Origin: Bryobacterales bacterium
GTDB lineage: Bacteria; Acidobacteriota; Terriglobia; Bryobacterales; Bryobacteraceae
Reading direction: 5' to 3'
DNA: 47,279 bases
Assembly (NCBI GenBank): GCA_016789905.1
Contig: JAEUQC010000210.1
Span: 1 to 47,279 of the forward strand
The notes under the pieces were generated by a model. The model did not search any database. It worked only from the letters and a program-made list of their open reading frames with translations, and was not told the origin of the DNA. This document shows positions 1-9,400 of this stretch, one piece after another. Both the position numbers and the translations under genes were made by a program. Position 1 is the stretch's first letter; every line of letters starts with the position of its first letter.

Positions 1-71
1 GTGCCGCCCTTGCTCGGATCCCTGAGCACGCGGCATGTCTGATTGTGACTGGTGCTCTGAGGTGGTCTGTT

Positions 72-152
72 GGGACATCGCCTTGGCGTGTCCCCCCTTT
101 CCCGTACTCTTCAGCAACCCCGTGCAACACGGCGGGTTACAGCTAGCGCAAT
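72..152. repeat. Direct repeat block A, copy 1 (hairpin-bearing)
   Basis: This 81-bp block recurs at 299-379, exactly 227 bp downstream, with only two mismatches seen (G124/A351 and A145/C372). Its first 23 bp form a hairpin: GGGACA pairs with TGTCCC and CGCC with GGCG around a TT loop, with one bulged T. No long T tract follows, so it is not a standard terminator. It lies in non-coding DNA downstream of the leftmost minus-strand operon. It could be a REP/BIME-like element or an IS remnant; I cannot assign a family. Confidence 0.75.
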
Positions 153-216
153 AGCGGACGAGCGTCGGGGAGGGAGAGATTGGAGCGGCCGGTGGCTACC
201 GGCGCGGGCTCCGGGG

Positions 217-236
217 CCCCACAACCGGTTACGCCC
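217..236. repeat. Direct repeat block B, copy 1
   Basis: These 20 bp are identical to 444-463, again at an offset of 227 bp. Blocks A and B therefore keep the same spacing in both copies while the roughly 64 bp between them do not align. The pattern is two copies of one unit with conserved ends and a variable centre. Confidence 0.65.
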
Positions 237-298
237 TCGCTCTGATCCATGAGCCCGCCGAAAGGATCAACCAGCACCCGACACGCAGCACGACTGCG

Positions 299-379
299 GG
301 GACATCGCCTTGGCGTGTCCCCCCTTTCCCGTACTCTTCAGCAACCCCGTACAACACGGCGGGTTACAGCTCGCGCAAT
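299..379. repeat. Direct repeat block A, copy 2 (hairpin-bearing)
   Basis: Second copy of the 81-bp block at 72-152, with the same hairpin at its left edge (299-321). It lies about 140 bp beyond the stop codon (516-518) of the minus-strand dehydratase gene. That position allows a role in mRNA 3'-end stability, which is inference only. Confidence 0.75.
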
Positions 380-443
380 CCGGCGCCGCCGATGGCCGGG
401 CTGATCTGCACCCCCACACATGCAACACGCGCGCCATCCCCAC

Positions 444-463
444 CCCCACAACCGGTTACGCCC
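444..463. repeat. Direct repeat block B, copy 2
   Basis: Identical 20-bp copy of 217-236. With block A it defines the second 227-bp unit. I see no gene in 1-515; the short open frames there have no recognisable protein content. Confidence 0.65.
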
Positions 464-515
464 GCACCACCACGGACCTCCACAACGAAGTCACCTGGGC
501 CGAAATAAGGAATGG

Positions 516-1769
516 CTAACTCTCCGCGATCACCTTCCGCAACTCAGCTTCCACAAACTCAATCCCCAGCCCCGGCCGCTCCGGCACCCGCGCCAGCCCC
601 GGCTTGTACTCCAGCGGCTCCGCCAGCAACCGGTTCCCCAGCGGCCCCAAATGCGCGTCCCCACCCTCCATGATCACGAAATTCGATGTCGATACGGCCA
701 AGTGAATCGACGCCGCCATGTACACCGCCGTCCCCATCGAAACATGCGGCGACCACAACACCCCAAACGCGTCCGCTAGCGCCGCCATCCTCTTGCACTC
801 CGTAATCCCGCCCGCTCGGCACACGTCCGGGTTAATGATATCGACAGCCTTTTTCGTCAACAAATCGCGCAGTTGAAACCGGTTCGACAGCATCTCCCCC
901 GCCACCACCGGCGTCCGCAACTGCTCGGCCAGCGCCGGATACCCGGCCGTGTCTTCCGGCAACAGCGCGTCTTCCCACCACGCCAGATTCGGAATCTGGT
1001 CCAACTGCGCCCCCACCTGCTGCGCCTCATGCAGCTTGTACGCGCCCAGCGAATCCACCAGCACCTGCCCCTTCCCCTGAATCGCCTCCGCCACCGCTCG
1101 CACCCGCGCCACGTCATTCGTTCCCGGGCCCTTACTCAGCCCCATTTTTACGACGCCAAAACCCGCCTCCACCGCCTTCCGCGCATTCTCCGCCAACGTC
1201 GCTCCGCCTCCGCCAATCCCCGTGTACGTCGCCGCCGTATCACGAAACTTCCCGCCCAGCAGTTGATACACCGGCACGCCCAGCGACTTTCCCAATACGT
1301 CCCACAATGCAATATCCGCCCCCGCAATCGCCTCCGTATAAAAACCCGTCGCATACCCGCGCACCCGCTCGGTCGAATACATCTTCTCCCATAACACTTC
1401 CACGTTCCGCGCATCCTGGCCAACCAATATCGGTGCCACCAGGTCTTCAATCACCGCTTTGTGTACGCGCGGCGTCGTCGGCGCGTGGCACTCCCCCCAC
1501 CCAATCAGCCCCTGGCTCGTCGTCACCTTCACCAGCACCGCCTGCCGGTACGCCCCCACCCGCGTCGGGCTCGCATGGTCCAGCCGGTTCCACAGCCCAA
1601 CACCGCCAGTCATCGCGCCCACCGCCGTCATCGATACCAAATCCCGCGACGCCTTCCCGTCGTTCGGCGACCGCACAATAAACGCCTCCACCTTCGTGAT
1701 CTTCAACGGCACCTTCCCAAACAGCGCCGGCGCCGCCACCCCGCCAAACAACAAATCGCGTCTCTTCAC
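516..1769 (-). CDS. Mandelate racemase/muconate lactonizing enzyme family protein (aldonate dehydratase-like)
   Basis: A 417-residue enolase-superfamily enzyme, likely a sugar-acid dehydratase giving a 2-keto-3-deoxy acid. The N-terminal cap domain (about 20-140) precedes the TIM barrel. Likely Mg ligands are D239 (VLVDSLG), E266 (WWEDAL) and E292 (VAGEML), with a candidate catalytic K208 (VVKMGLSK) and H342 (WSPHVSMG). The leader MKRRDLLFGG is Tat-like but short. The start is GTG at 1769, chosen because it overlaps the upstream isomerase stop (GTGA, translational coupling). The substrate is unknown: galactonate, gluconate and rhamnonate dehydratases share this fold. The DapA-family lyase at 5548 would be a natural enzyme for the product. 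Confidence 0.85.
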   Translation of the reverse strand: MKRRDLLFGGVAAPALFGKVPLKITKVEAFIVRSPNDGKASRDLVSMTAVGAMTGGVGLWNRLDHASPTRVGAYRQAVLVKVTTSQGLIGWGECHAPTTPRVHKAVIEDLVAPILVGQDARNVEVLWEKMYSTERVRGYATGFYTEAIAGADIALWDVLGKSLGVPVYQLLGGKFRDTAATYTGIGGGGATLAENARKAVEAGFGVVKMGLSKGPGTNDVARVRAVAEAIQGKGQVLVDSLGAYKLHEAQQVGAQLDQIPNLAWWEDALLPEDTAGYPALAEQLRTPVVAGEMLSNRFQLRDLLTKKAVDIINPDVCRAGGITECKRMAALADAFGVLWSPHVSMGTAVYMAASIHLAVSTSNFVIMEGGDAHLGPLGNRLLAEPLEYKPGLARVPERPGLGIEFVEAELRKVIAES

Positions 1770-2620
1770 AGCCGTTTCACCTCCGCCAGTGTCTCCATCG
1801 CGTCTTTCAACGGAATGTACTCCATGCCCACATACCCGCCGTACCCGCTCTCTCGAATCGCCCGGAAAACGTTCGCAAAATGGATCTCGCCCGTCCCCGG
1901 CTCATGCCGCCCCGGCACATCGGCCACGTGGATGTGGCCGATCGCCGCCACATTCTCGCGAATCGTCTCAATCAGGTTTCCCTCCATGATCTGCGCATGA
2001 TACAGGTCGTAGAGAATCTGAAAATACGGGCTCCCCACCTCGCGCACCATCTGAAACGCCTCCGGCGTCCGGTCCAGAAAATACCGCGAATGATTGTCGC
2101 CTTTCGGGTTCAACGGCTCGATCTTGGCAAGCGTATTGATCACCTCCACAATCATCGTCACATCGGCCTTCGCCACAATATCGTGCGCCCGCTTCAACCC
2201 CTCCACCATGCTCGCGTGCATCGCCTCCCGCGTCATTCCCGGCACGCGAAACCCCGACAGCACCACCATCTTCTTCGTCTCAAACCGCTTCGCCGCCTCT
2301 GTTGACGCCCCGACCTCCGCCAAAAAACCCGCCCGCTCCGCCGGGTCGCACAGCCCCATCCCCACCGGGTTCACACCCTTGTTCCCCACAAGGCATACGC
2401 ATTCCAGCCCCAATTTTCGCTGCAACGCCACAATCTGTTTGGCATCCTGCGCCCGCCAGTCGCCAAACTCGTACCCCTGGTAGCCGGCCGCCGCCACCCG
2501 CTCCAACTGCTGCGCCAGCGTCAACCCCGGAAACAGCGGCTCCACCCGCACCGACAATCGCAGCGGCCGCGGCGCGGCCAAACCAGCCAACGGCAGGGAG
2601 AACAGGGTTCGACGATGCAT
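1766..2620 (-). CDS. Sugar phosphate isomerase/epimerase family protein (hydroxypyruvate isomerase-like TIM barrel)
   Basis: A 284-residue AP-endonuclease-2-type TIM barrel. Metal and active-site positions typical of the family are visible: E159 (VEVINT), D205 with H208 (YDLYHAQ), H231 (GHIHVAD), R238/E240 (GRHEPG) and E267 (GMEYIP). The start is ATG at 2620 (MHRRTLFSLPLAG, a short exported-type leader). A longer open frame runs upstream to 2806, but it overlaps the divergent cupin gene and has no family similarity. It is the first gene of a two-gene operon with the dehydratase. It probably interconverts a keto sugar or sugar acid; the exact substrate is not readable. Confidence 0.85.
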   Translation of the reverse strand: MHRRTLFSLPLAGLAAPRPLRLSVRVEPLFPGLTLAQQLERVAAAGYQGYEFGDWRAQDAKQIVALQRKLGLECVCLVGNKGVNPVGMGLCDPAERAGFLAEVGASTEAAKRFETKKMVVLSGFRVPGMTREAMHASMVEGLKRAHDIVAKADVTMIVEVINTLAKIEPLNPKGDNHSRYFLDRTPEAFQMVREVGSPYFQILYDLYHAQIMEGNLIETIRENVAAIGHIHVADVPGRHEPGTGEIHFANVFRAIRESGYGGYVGMEYIPLKDAMETLAEVKRL

Positions 2621-2648
2621 GTCGTTTGATATATCATAACGGCCAAGA
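2621..2648. promoter_or_regulatory. Compact divergent promoter region
   Basis: Only 28 bp separate the start codons of the divergent isomerase (2620, minus) and cupin (2649, plus) genes. It is AT-rich for this genome and holds the 10-bp palindrome TGATATATCA (2627-2636). On the minus strand TATGAT (2638-2633) could be a -10 box about 13 bp before the ATG, which would give a nearly leaderless mRNA. No Shine-Dalgarno is evident for either gene. The assignment is inference. Confidence 0.35.
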
Positions 2649-3404
2649 ATGCCTCGCTCGCTACTCCTCTGTCTGTTTGTCTTCCCCCTCGCCGCGCAGA
2701 ATGTCCGGGTCGTCAAATTCTCCGAAAGTGACCCGTTCCACATGGGCGAAGTCACCTCCCGGCGCATCATCCATCCCGGTATCGGCGCCAAGAAGACCAC
2801 GCTCAACCTCTCCGTTTCCCAACCCGGCGCCGAATTCGCCCAACACGTTCACGACTACTCCGACGACACCATTCTCGTGCTCAACGGCGAAGTCAACCTC
2901 CGCCAGGGCCCGTCGCTCCATCTATTCAAGACCGGCGAAGTCGCCTTCGTCCCTACCGGCCAGATTCACGGCACCGTCACTGCCGGCAAAGGCGACACCA
3001 CCATGATCAGCTTTCAGAATCCGCCAGACCTGATCCTCTACACCGGCGCCCGCGATTCGAAAAAGAAGGGTGCCGCCCCGCCCAAAGGCGACATCACACC
3101 CGGCGCCGTCAAATACGTCCGTTTCGATAAAAAGAATGGCGAATTCTCGAACGCCGCCCTCGGGTCTAACCGCGCCACCGGCTCTCGCTATCTGCTGAAG
3201 AAGGGCAGCAAATTCACCACCGAAGTGAAGGACGGCGGCGAACAGATTCTCTTCGTCTGGCGCGGCGCTCTCCGCGTGAGCGACGGCGCCAAAACCTACA
3301 ACGCCGGCGAGCGCGACACCGTCTTCATCCAAGGCGCCGCCAAGCTCCACGTGATTGCCGACGCAAACGGTGAAACCGAAATCATCCAAGTGCAGGCGCC
3401 ATGA
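2649..3404 (+). CDS. Secreted double-cupin domain protein
   Basis: A 251-residue protein with a signal peptide (MPRSLLLCLFVFPLAAQ). The first cupin (about 50-115) keeps the metal-site pattern H66-x-H68 and H107 (TGQIHG). The second (about 180-250) keeps the beta-barrel pattern (GGEQILFVWRG) but lacks the histidines, so it is probably structural. It is the first gene of the 2649-16166 run, and its stop overlaps the start of the next gene (ATGA at 3401-3404). Members of this fold include sugar isomerases, dioxygenases and binding proteins. The genetic setting suggests sugar binding or isomerisation, but no reaction can be assigned. Confidence 0.75.
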   Translation: MPRSLLLCLFVFPLAAQNVRVVKFSESDPFHMGEVTSRRIIHPGIGAKKTTLNLSVSQPGAEFAQHVHDYSDDTILVLNGEVNLRQGPSLHLFKTGEVAFVPTGQIHGTVTAGKGDTTMISFQNPPDLILYTGARDSKKKGAAPPKGDITPGAVKYVRFDKKNGEFSNAALGSNRATGSRYLLKKGSKFTTEVKDGGEQILFVWRGALRVSDGAKTYNAGERDTVFIQGAAKLHVIADANGETEIIQVQAP

Positions 3405-4411
3405 CACGCCGCAATTTCGCCGCCGCCGCTCTGCTCGCCGCCGGCCAGGGCAAAATCAAAGCCGCCATGTTCGGCAGCGGCCACGGCCACGCCCGCAGCA
3501 AAGTCCGCGCCCTGCAAAGTATGGCCGCGTATGACTTCGCCGGCCTCTGCCGCCCCATCGCGGACGAACCCGCCATCGACGGCGCGGTCGAGATCACCGA
3601 GACGCAGATCCTCAACGATCCGTCCATCGAGATGGTCGCCATCGAGTTCGCCGACGCTGAACAGAACCTCCGCTACGCGCAAAAATGCATCGACGCCGCC
3701 AAGTGGGTCCATCTCGACAAACCGCCCGGCGCCAATCTCGCCGGCCTCCGCAAACTCCTCGACGACGCTCGCCGCAAAGGCCGCATCGTGCAAATGGGCT
3801 ACCAGTGGCGCTACCACCCCGGCATCGAAGCCGCCATGGAGGCCGCCCGCAAAGGCTGGCTCGGCCGCGTCCACCGCTTCCGCGCTTCCATCGAAAAGCC
3901 GATTCTCGCCGACGAACGCCGCCACCTGGCCAAATACAAGGGCGGCATGATGTTCTCCGAAGGCTGCCACCTCATTGACCGCGCCACCACCCTGCTCGGC
4001 AAGCCCACCCGCATTCACAGCATCATCCGCCACCATGGAACGCTCGATGACGGCCTGGCCGATAACAACCTCGCCATTCTCGAATACCCCAACGCCATCG
4101 CCGAAATCTCCATGGGCGGCTTCGACCCGCACGGCAATCAGCATCGCTACATAGAAATCATCGGGACCAACGGCTCGGCCAAGGCCTCGCCATTCAATCC
4201 GGTCCGCCTCACCGTCACATTGAAAGAGGCCGCTGGGCCATACAAACAAGGCGAACAATCGCTCGTGCCCCCGGACCCGCCCGGCCTGCCGTACACGCCA
4301 GACTTCGCCATTCTCGCCGCCGCCATTCGCAACGGCGCCGCTCCCGATTACACCGCCGCTCACGACTTGATGACCCACCAGGTCCTGCTCGAAGCCTGCG
4401 GAATGCTCTAG
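3401..4411 (+). CDS. Gfo/Idh/MocA family NAD(P)-dependent oxidoreductase
   Basis: A 336-residue protein with an N-terminal Rossmann fold, where the dinucleotide motif reads MFGSGHGHA (about 23-31). The family EKP signature is D106-K107-P108, a conservative E to D change that keeps the lysine. The C-terminal alpha/beta domain carries EGCHLIDRATTLLG with the usual catalytic-type histidine. A short TRRNFAAAALLAAG leader hints at export. Family members oxidise or epimerise sugars, inositols and sugar acids. It is coupled to the cupin by a 4-bp overlap and followed by a second, diverged Gfo/Idh/MocA gene, so two oxidation or epimerisation steps are plausible. Confidence 0.88.
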   Translation: MTRRNFAAAALLAAGQGKIKAAMFGSGHGHARSKVRALQSMAAYDFAGLCRPIADEPAIDGAVEITETQILNDPSIEMVAIEFADAEQNLRYAQKCIDAAKWVHLDKPPGANLAGLRKLLDDARRKGRIVQMGYQWRYHPGIEAAMEAARKGWLGRVHRFRASIEKPILADERRHLAKYKGGMMFSEGCHLIDRATTLLGKPTRIHSIIRHHGTLDDGLADNNLAILEYPNAIAEISMGGFDPHGNQHRYIEIIGTNGSAKASPFNPVRLTVTLKEAAGPYKQGEQSLVPPDPPGLPYTPDFAILAAAIRNGAAPDYTAAHDLMTHQVLLEACGML

Positions 4412-4419
4412 GAATTCAA

Positions 4420-5541
4420 ATGCCAAACTTCACTCGTCGAAACATCTTTCAAAGCGCCGCGCTCGTTCCTTTCCAGGCGGTAAGTTCCAGCGCGCAGAAC
4501 AGCGCCGTCAAAGTGGGCCTCATCGGCGCCGGTAACCGTGGCGCCTACACCGCCACGGCCATCGCCAAACTTCCCGGCGTCAAGGTCACCGCCATCTGCG
4601 ATGTGGTGGAGGACCAGATCACCGCCGCGCGCAAACGCATCGGTAATCCCGATGCCAAGGGGTACGCGGACTACCGCGAAGTGCTCGCCAGCGACGTGGA
4701 CGCGGTGATGATCGCCACGCCCGTCTACCTGCACCCCGATCACTTCGAAGCCGCCGTCAAAAGCGGCAAACACATTTACATGGAAAAACCCGCCGGCATG
4801 GATGTGGCCGGCTGCAAACGCGTCATGCGCGCCGCGGACTCCGCCAATCGAAAGCAGAACATCACGTTCGGCTTCCAGCAGCGCTACGGCGGCGTGTATG
4901 TGAAGGCAAAGCAGTTCCTCGAATCCGGCGCCATCGGCAAGATTCGCGAAGTTCACGGCGAATTCCTGAAGTTCGCGCTGAAGGGCGATGAACCGGTGCC
5001 GCCGCTGCCGCGCAACGACAAGGAAAAGCTCGAACAGTGGAAGCTGTGGCGCGCGACGTTCGGCGAAGTGATCGTCGAGACCTATGTCCACAACCTCGAC
5101 GCGATCAACTGGTTCCTCGGCAGCCATCCGCTCAAGGCCATCGGCACCGGCGGGCGCACGGTGGAAAAGCGCGGCGACCTGCTCGATCACTTGAGCGTGA
5201 CCTACGACTATCCGAACAAAGTGCAGATGAGCTTCATCGGCTCGCAGATGACGCCGCGCTACTTCCGGTCCAACCGCGAACGTTACATCGGCGACAACGG
5301 CTTCATCGAAACGGCTCGCGAATACTGGACCTACAACACCGGCAGCGGTCCGGTGACGGAGAAGTCGCAGCACGACATCACCGTCGATGCGCTCACCGAG
5401 TTCGTCCGCCGCGTCAGCGAAGGCAAGCCGGAAAACGTCGGCGTCCGCGCCGCCGAAAGCACCCTCACTTCCCTGCTCGGCCAGATGGCCATCGACCAGA
5501 AACGCGAAGTGACCTGGGACGAATTGATGCGGAGCGCGTAG
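4420..5541 (+). CDS. Gfo/Idh/MocA family oxidoreductase, Tat-type leader
   Basis: A 373-residue protein. The leader has a twin-arginine pattern (FTRRNIFQSAALV) and ends near SSAQN. The Rossmann motif is GLIGAGNRG (about 33-41), and E122-K123-P124 is the canonical EKP dinucleotide and sugar contact. Downstream come GFQQRYGGVY and HNLDAINWFLG, typical of the substrate domain. Only 8 bp separate it from the upstream gene and 6 bp from the downstream lyase, so co-transcription is very likely. An exported NAD(P) enzyme is odd unless the cofactor is tightly bound and exported folded, as in glucose-fructose oxidoreductase of Zymomonas. Confidence 0.9.
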   Translation: MPNFTRRNIFQSAALVPFQAVSSSAQNSAVKVGLIGAGNRGAYTATAIAKLPGVKVTAICDVVEDQITAARKRIGNPDAKGYADYREVLASDVDAVMIATPVYLHPDHFEAAVKSGKHIYMEKPAGMDVAGCKRVMRAADSANRKQNITFGFQQRYGGVYVKAKQFLESGAIGKIREVHGEFLKFALKGDEPVPPLPRNDKEKLEQWKLWRATFGEVIVETYVHNLDAINWFLGSHPLKAIGTGGRTVEKRGDLLDHLSVTYDYPNKVQMSFIGSQMTPRYFRSNRERYIGDNGFIETAREYWTYNTGSGPVTEKSQHDITVDALTEFVRRVSEGKPENVGVRAAESTLTSLLGQMAIDQKREVTWDELMRSA

Positions 5542-5547
5542 GAAAGA

Positions 5548-6462
5548 ATGCCACGAAAACTCCCCCGCAACGGCATTACGCCGCCGCTGGTTACGCCACT
5601 GCTCGGGCCGGAAAAGCTCGATCGCAAGGCCTTCGAGCGCATCATCAATCGGACTATCGACGCCGGAGTCACTGGCCTTTTCGTCCTTGGCACCACGGGA
5701 GAAGGTCCCAGCCTTTCCACCGAATTCAAATGGGACGTTGTCGGCGAGTGTTGTGATTTGGTCGATCGCCGGGTTCCGCTTTTGGTGGGTCTTATCGACG
5801 CGTCGACCGAAGATTCGTTCCGTCTCGCAGAGTACGCCGCAACAGAGGGCGCCGATGCGCTGGTGCTCACGCCGCCGTTCTATTACCCGCTATCGCAGGA
5901 CGACGTGCTCCGCTGGGCGGAGCGGCTCATCCCGCGCCTGCCGCTGCCCGTCTATCTCTACAACATCCCCGTCTTCACCCAGGTTCCGTTTGAACCGGAA
6001 ACCCTCGCCCGCCTGGCCCAAATCCCGCAAGTGTGCGGCATCAAGGATTCGGGCGGCGACTTGAAAAAGCTCGCCCGCACGCGCGAACTGTTGCCGGACA
6101 TGCCGATCCTCTGGGGCCCGGAAGAGGTGTTGCTGGAAGCCATGGCGGCCGGCGCCACCGGCGGCGTCAATGGCGGGGCGAATCTGTTCCCGGAACTGTT
6201 CGTGGCCCTGCACGACGCCATTGCCGCCGGCCACCAGGCGCGCGCCCGCACGCTGCAGGACCTCGTCGCCCGCATCGGCCGCGAAATCTACGGCGCCGCG
6301 CCCGGTGGCCCCGGCTTCGTTTTTGGTGTTAAATGTGCCTTAGAAGACTTAGGGGTCGCCAACGCATTGCCAGCTGAACCTCTCACCATACTCACCGGAC
6401 CGGCGCGCGAGCAGATACGGCTCGCCACCAACGCCATTGCCGCACTCGCCGCAGAAATCTGA
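5548..6462 (+). CDS. Dihydrodipicolinate synthase (DapA/NanA) family lyase, KDG-aldolase-like
   Basis: A 304-residue class I aldolase-fold protein of usual family length. It shows the keto-acid-binding motif GTTGEGPS (48-55), Y138 (YLYNIP) and the Schiff-base lysine K166 (GIKDSGG). The family includes dihydrodipicolinate synthase, N-acetylneuraminate lyase and 2-keto-3-deoxy-sugar-acid aldolases. Placement between sugar oxidoreductases and a TonB-dependent receptor, and near an aldonate-dehydratase-like enzyme, favours a catabolic aldolase over lysine biosynthesis. The gene ends in TGA at 6460-6462, and the next gene's Shine-Dalgarno overlaps this end. Confidence 0.88.
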   Translation: MPRKLPRNGITPPLVTPLLGPEKLDRKAFERIINRTIDAGVTGLFVLGTTGEGPSLSTEFKWDVVGECCDLVDRRVPLLVGLIDASTEDSFRLAEYAATEGADALVLTPPFYYPLSQDDVLRWAERLIPRLPLPVYLYNIPVFTQVPFEPETLARLAQIPQVCGIKDSGGDLKKLARTRELLPDMPILWGPEEVLLEAMAAGATGGVNGGANLFPELFVALHDAIAAGHQARARTLQDLVARIGREIYGAAPGGPGFVFGVKCALEDLGVANALPAEPLTILTGPAREQIRLATNAIAALAAEI

Positions 6463-6473
6463 AGGAGCTCCCT

Positions 6474-9400
6474 GTGAACCTCACCCGCCTATCCGCACTA
6501 CTACTTCTTGCAGCAGTCCCAACTCTGGCCCAGAACGTCACGGGCACCATCAGTGGCATCGTCCACGACCCGTCGGGCGCGGTTGTGCCCTCGGTGACAA
6601 TCACTGTCACCAACGTGGGCACCTCCGCCAGTTTCCAGGCGACGTCGGACGACACCGGCGCCTACACCGTCCGCACCCTCCCCGTGGGCACCTACGATCT
6701 GGTGGCGGAAGTGAACGGCTTCAAAAAATACCAGACGCGTGGCATCCGGCTGCAAGTGAATGAAGTCGCCCGTGTCGACGTCAACCTTGCGGTGGGCACA
6801 GCGGCGGAGACGGTTACCGTTTCCAGCCAGGCCGTGGTGGTGGACACCACAACCGCCACACTGAAAGCCGTCGTCGATCAAAAGCGCATCGCCGAACTGC
6901 CATTGAACGGACGAAATCCCACCCAACTGATGCAACTGATTGTGGGCGTGGTGAAAGATACGCGCGCCGATGTCACCAGCGGCACCACCTATCCCGGCAC
7001 GCTGCCGGTGTCGGTGAACGGCAACCGGTCCAATAGCACCAACTATGTTCTGGACGGCGCGCAGAACAACGACCACTATTCCAACGCCGCCAACCCCATG
7101 CCGAACCCCGACGCCCTGCAGGAGTTCAGCGTGCAGACCAACAACTTCTCGGCCGAGTTCGGCCGCCAATCGGGCGGACTCGTAAACGCGGTCACTAAAT
7201 CGGGCACCAACGAGATTCACGGCAGCGCCTTTGAATTCGTTCGTAACAAGGCCATCAACGCCCGTAACTTCTTCAACCCGCCAGTGTCCCCCGGCTCCAA
7301 CGAACGGCGGGACGACGGACTGAAGCGCAACCAGTTCGGCGCCACGCTGGGCGGGCCGGTGTTTATTCCGAAGCTCTATAACGGCCGCGACAAGACGTTC
7401 TTTTTCTTTTCCTACCAGGGCACCACGCAGCGCCAGACGCCCATCACCGTTGGCCGCGTTGTTCCCACCGCCGCCCAGCGAAATGGCGACTTCTCCAATA
7501 TCACCGCCCGCGCGCTGCGCAACCCGTTCGACAATCTGGCGCCTTTCCCGGGCAACCGCATTCCCGTGTCACTCTTCAACCCCGTGAGTTCCGCCATTCT
7601 GCGCGACAACATCCCGCTGCCCACCTCCGGCAACACCATTTCCATCGCGCCGCCAAACGCCTATCGCGACGATCAGATCCTGACCCGCGGCGATCAGCAG
7701 CTCGGTTCCAACAACCGGTTGAGCGGCCGGTTCTGGCGCTCGGTCGCCTCGAGCCCTGGCCTGCTGAATCCAGCCAACTACCTGGAACAGGTGACCCCTC
7801 GCGGATGGAACAACACCTCCGTCACGCTGACCGATACCCACATCGTGAGTCCCACGCTAACCAACCAGTTCTTATTCAGCTACAACCACACCAATGGCGA
7901 CGCGGTGCCAATCTATCCGTCCAAGAGCCTGAAGGACCTCGGCGTGAACATGTACAACGACGACAAGCCGCAATATCACATCACCGTGGCCGGCTATTTC
8001 GACACGCTGAACACCGGTGACACGAACGACTTCATTCGCAAGGAATATCAACTGACCAACACCATGCGCTGGTCCAAGGGCAAACATCAGATCACCTTCG
8101 GCGGCGAGTACAGCCGCGGCATCGGCGATATCATCAACAACTTCCGCGCCAACGGCCAGTTCAACTTCAACGGCGCCGCGCCGTTCACCACCGATTCGCT
8201 GGCGGACTTCCTGCTGGGCAAGTTCAACACGCTGGCGCAAGGAATTGGCGAATACAAGAAAACGCGCTTCGACATGGTGAGCTTCTTTTTCCAGGACTCG
8301 TTCAAAGTGCGCCGCAACTTTACGCTCGATCTCGGCGTCCGCTGGGAGCCGTTCCTGCCCTACACCGATGTGGACGGCAAATTGGCGACATGGCGCGCCG
8401 GGCAGCAATCCACGCGCTACGCCAACGCGCCGCTGGGCATACTTTACCCCGGCGACAGCGGCATTCCCGCCGGTGGATTCGAGAAGACAATGACGAACTT
8501 CGGCCCGCGCCTGGGCTTTGCCTGGGACGTGTTCGGCGACGGCAAGACGGCCGTTCGCGGCGGCTACGGCATCTTCTTCGACCGGTCCAACACCATTTCC
8601 ACCAACAGCCAGGCCAATCAGGCGCCGTTCGGCACCGTGGTCACCATCAACGGTAACGCAACCAACAGCTTCTCCAACCCCTGGGCGGGAACCACCAACC
8701 CGTTCCCCGGCACCACAACACCGCCGAGCACCGTGACGTTCCCGCAGTTCTCAACGCAGTTCGTCTATGAAGAACACATGCGCAATCCGTACATTCAATC
8801 TTGGAATCTGACGATGGAGCGCGAGATTGGCGGCGGGTTCATCGGCCGCGCTTCGTACGCCGGATCGAAGGGCACACGCATGGTGGCGCTGCGCGAATTC
8901 AACGCGGCGGTCTATGCGCCGGGTGTCACCACGGCGACCACCAACGCGCGGCGCCCCATGGCTCCGCGGCTGGGCAACGTCACGATCATCGAACCGGTGA
9001 GCAATTCCACCTACCACGCGCTGCAATTGACGGCGGAGCGGCGGTTCTCCAAAGGCGTCTCCATTCTGACCAACTATCAATTCTCGAAGTCGATTGACGA
9101 TGCCTCGGCGAACAAGGCCACCGGGCAGGCGCGCACCAATCCGAACAATCAGGCCTACGACAAGGGCCCGTCGGACTTCGACAAGCGCCATGTGTTCAAT
9201 CTCTCCGGGCTGTGGGAACTGCCCGTGAAACCGGCCAGCCGGGTGGCGAACGCCATCCTGGGCGGGTGGAGCTTGAACTCAATTGTCAGCCTGCAATCGG
9301 GTTTTCCGTTCACGGTTGGCAGCGGCGTGGATAACGCGCGCACGGGCACCGGCGGACAGCGCGCGGACATCATCGGCGCGCCGTCGCTGGGAGACGGGCG

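Noticed and set aside
217..463. Integron attC-like sites in the left repeats because both blocks end in GGTTAC
   Set aside because: The GTTRRRY core does not fit (C follows GTTA), and no integrase or cassette gene is present.
3296..5373. Long minus-strand open frames (376 and 321 codons) under the two Gfo/Idh/MocA genes
   Set aside because: Antisense shadows rich in Gly, Ala and Val without motifs. The plus-strand genes carry Rossmann and EKP signatures.
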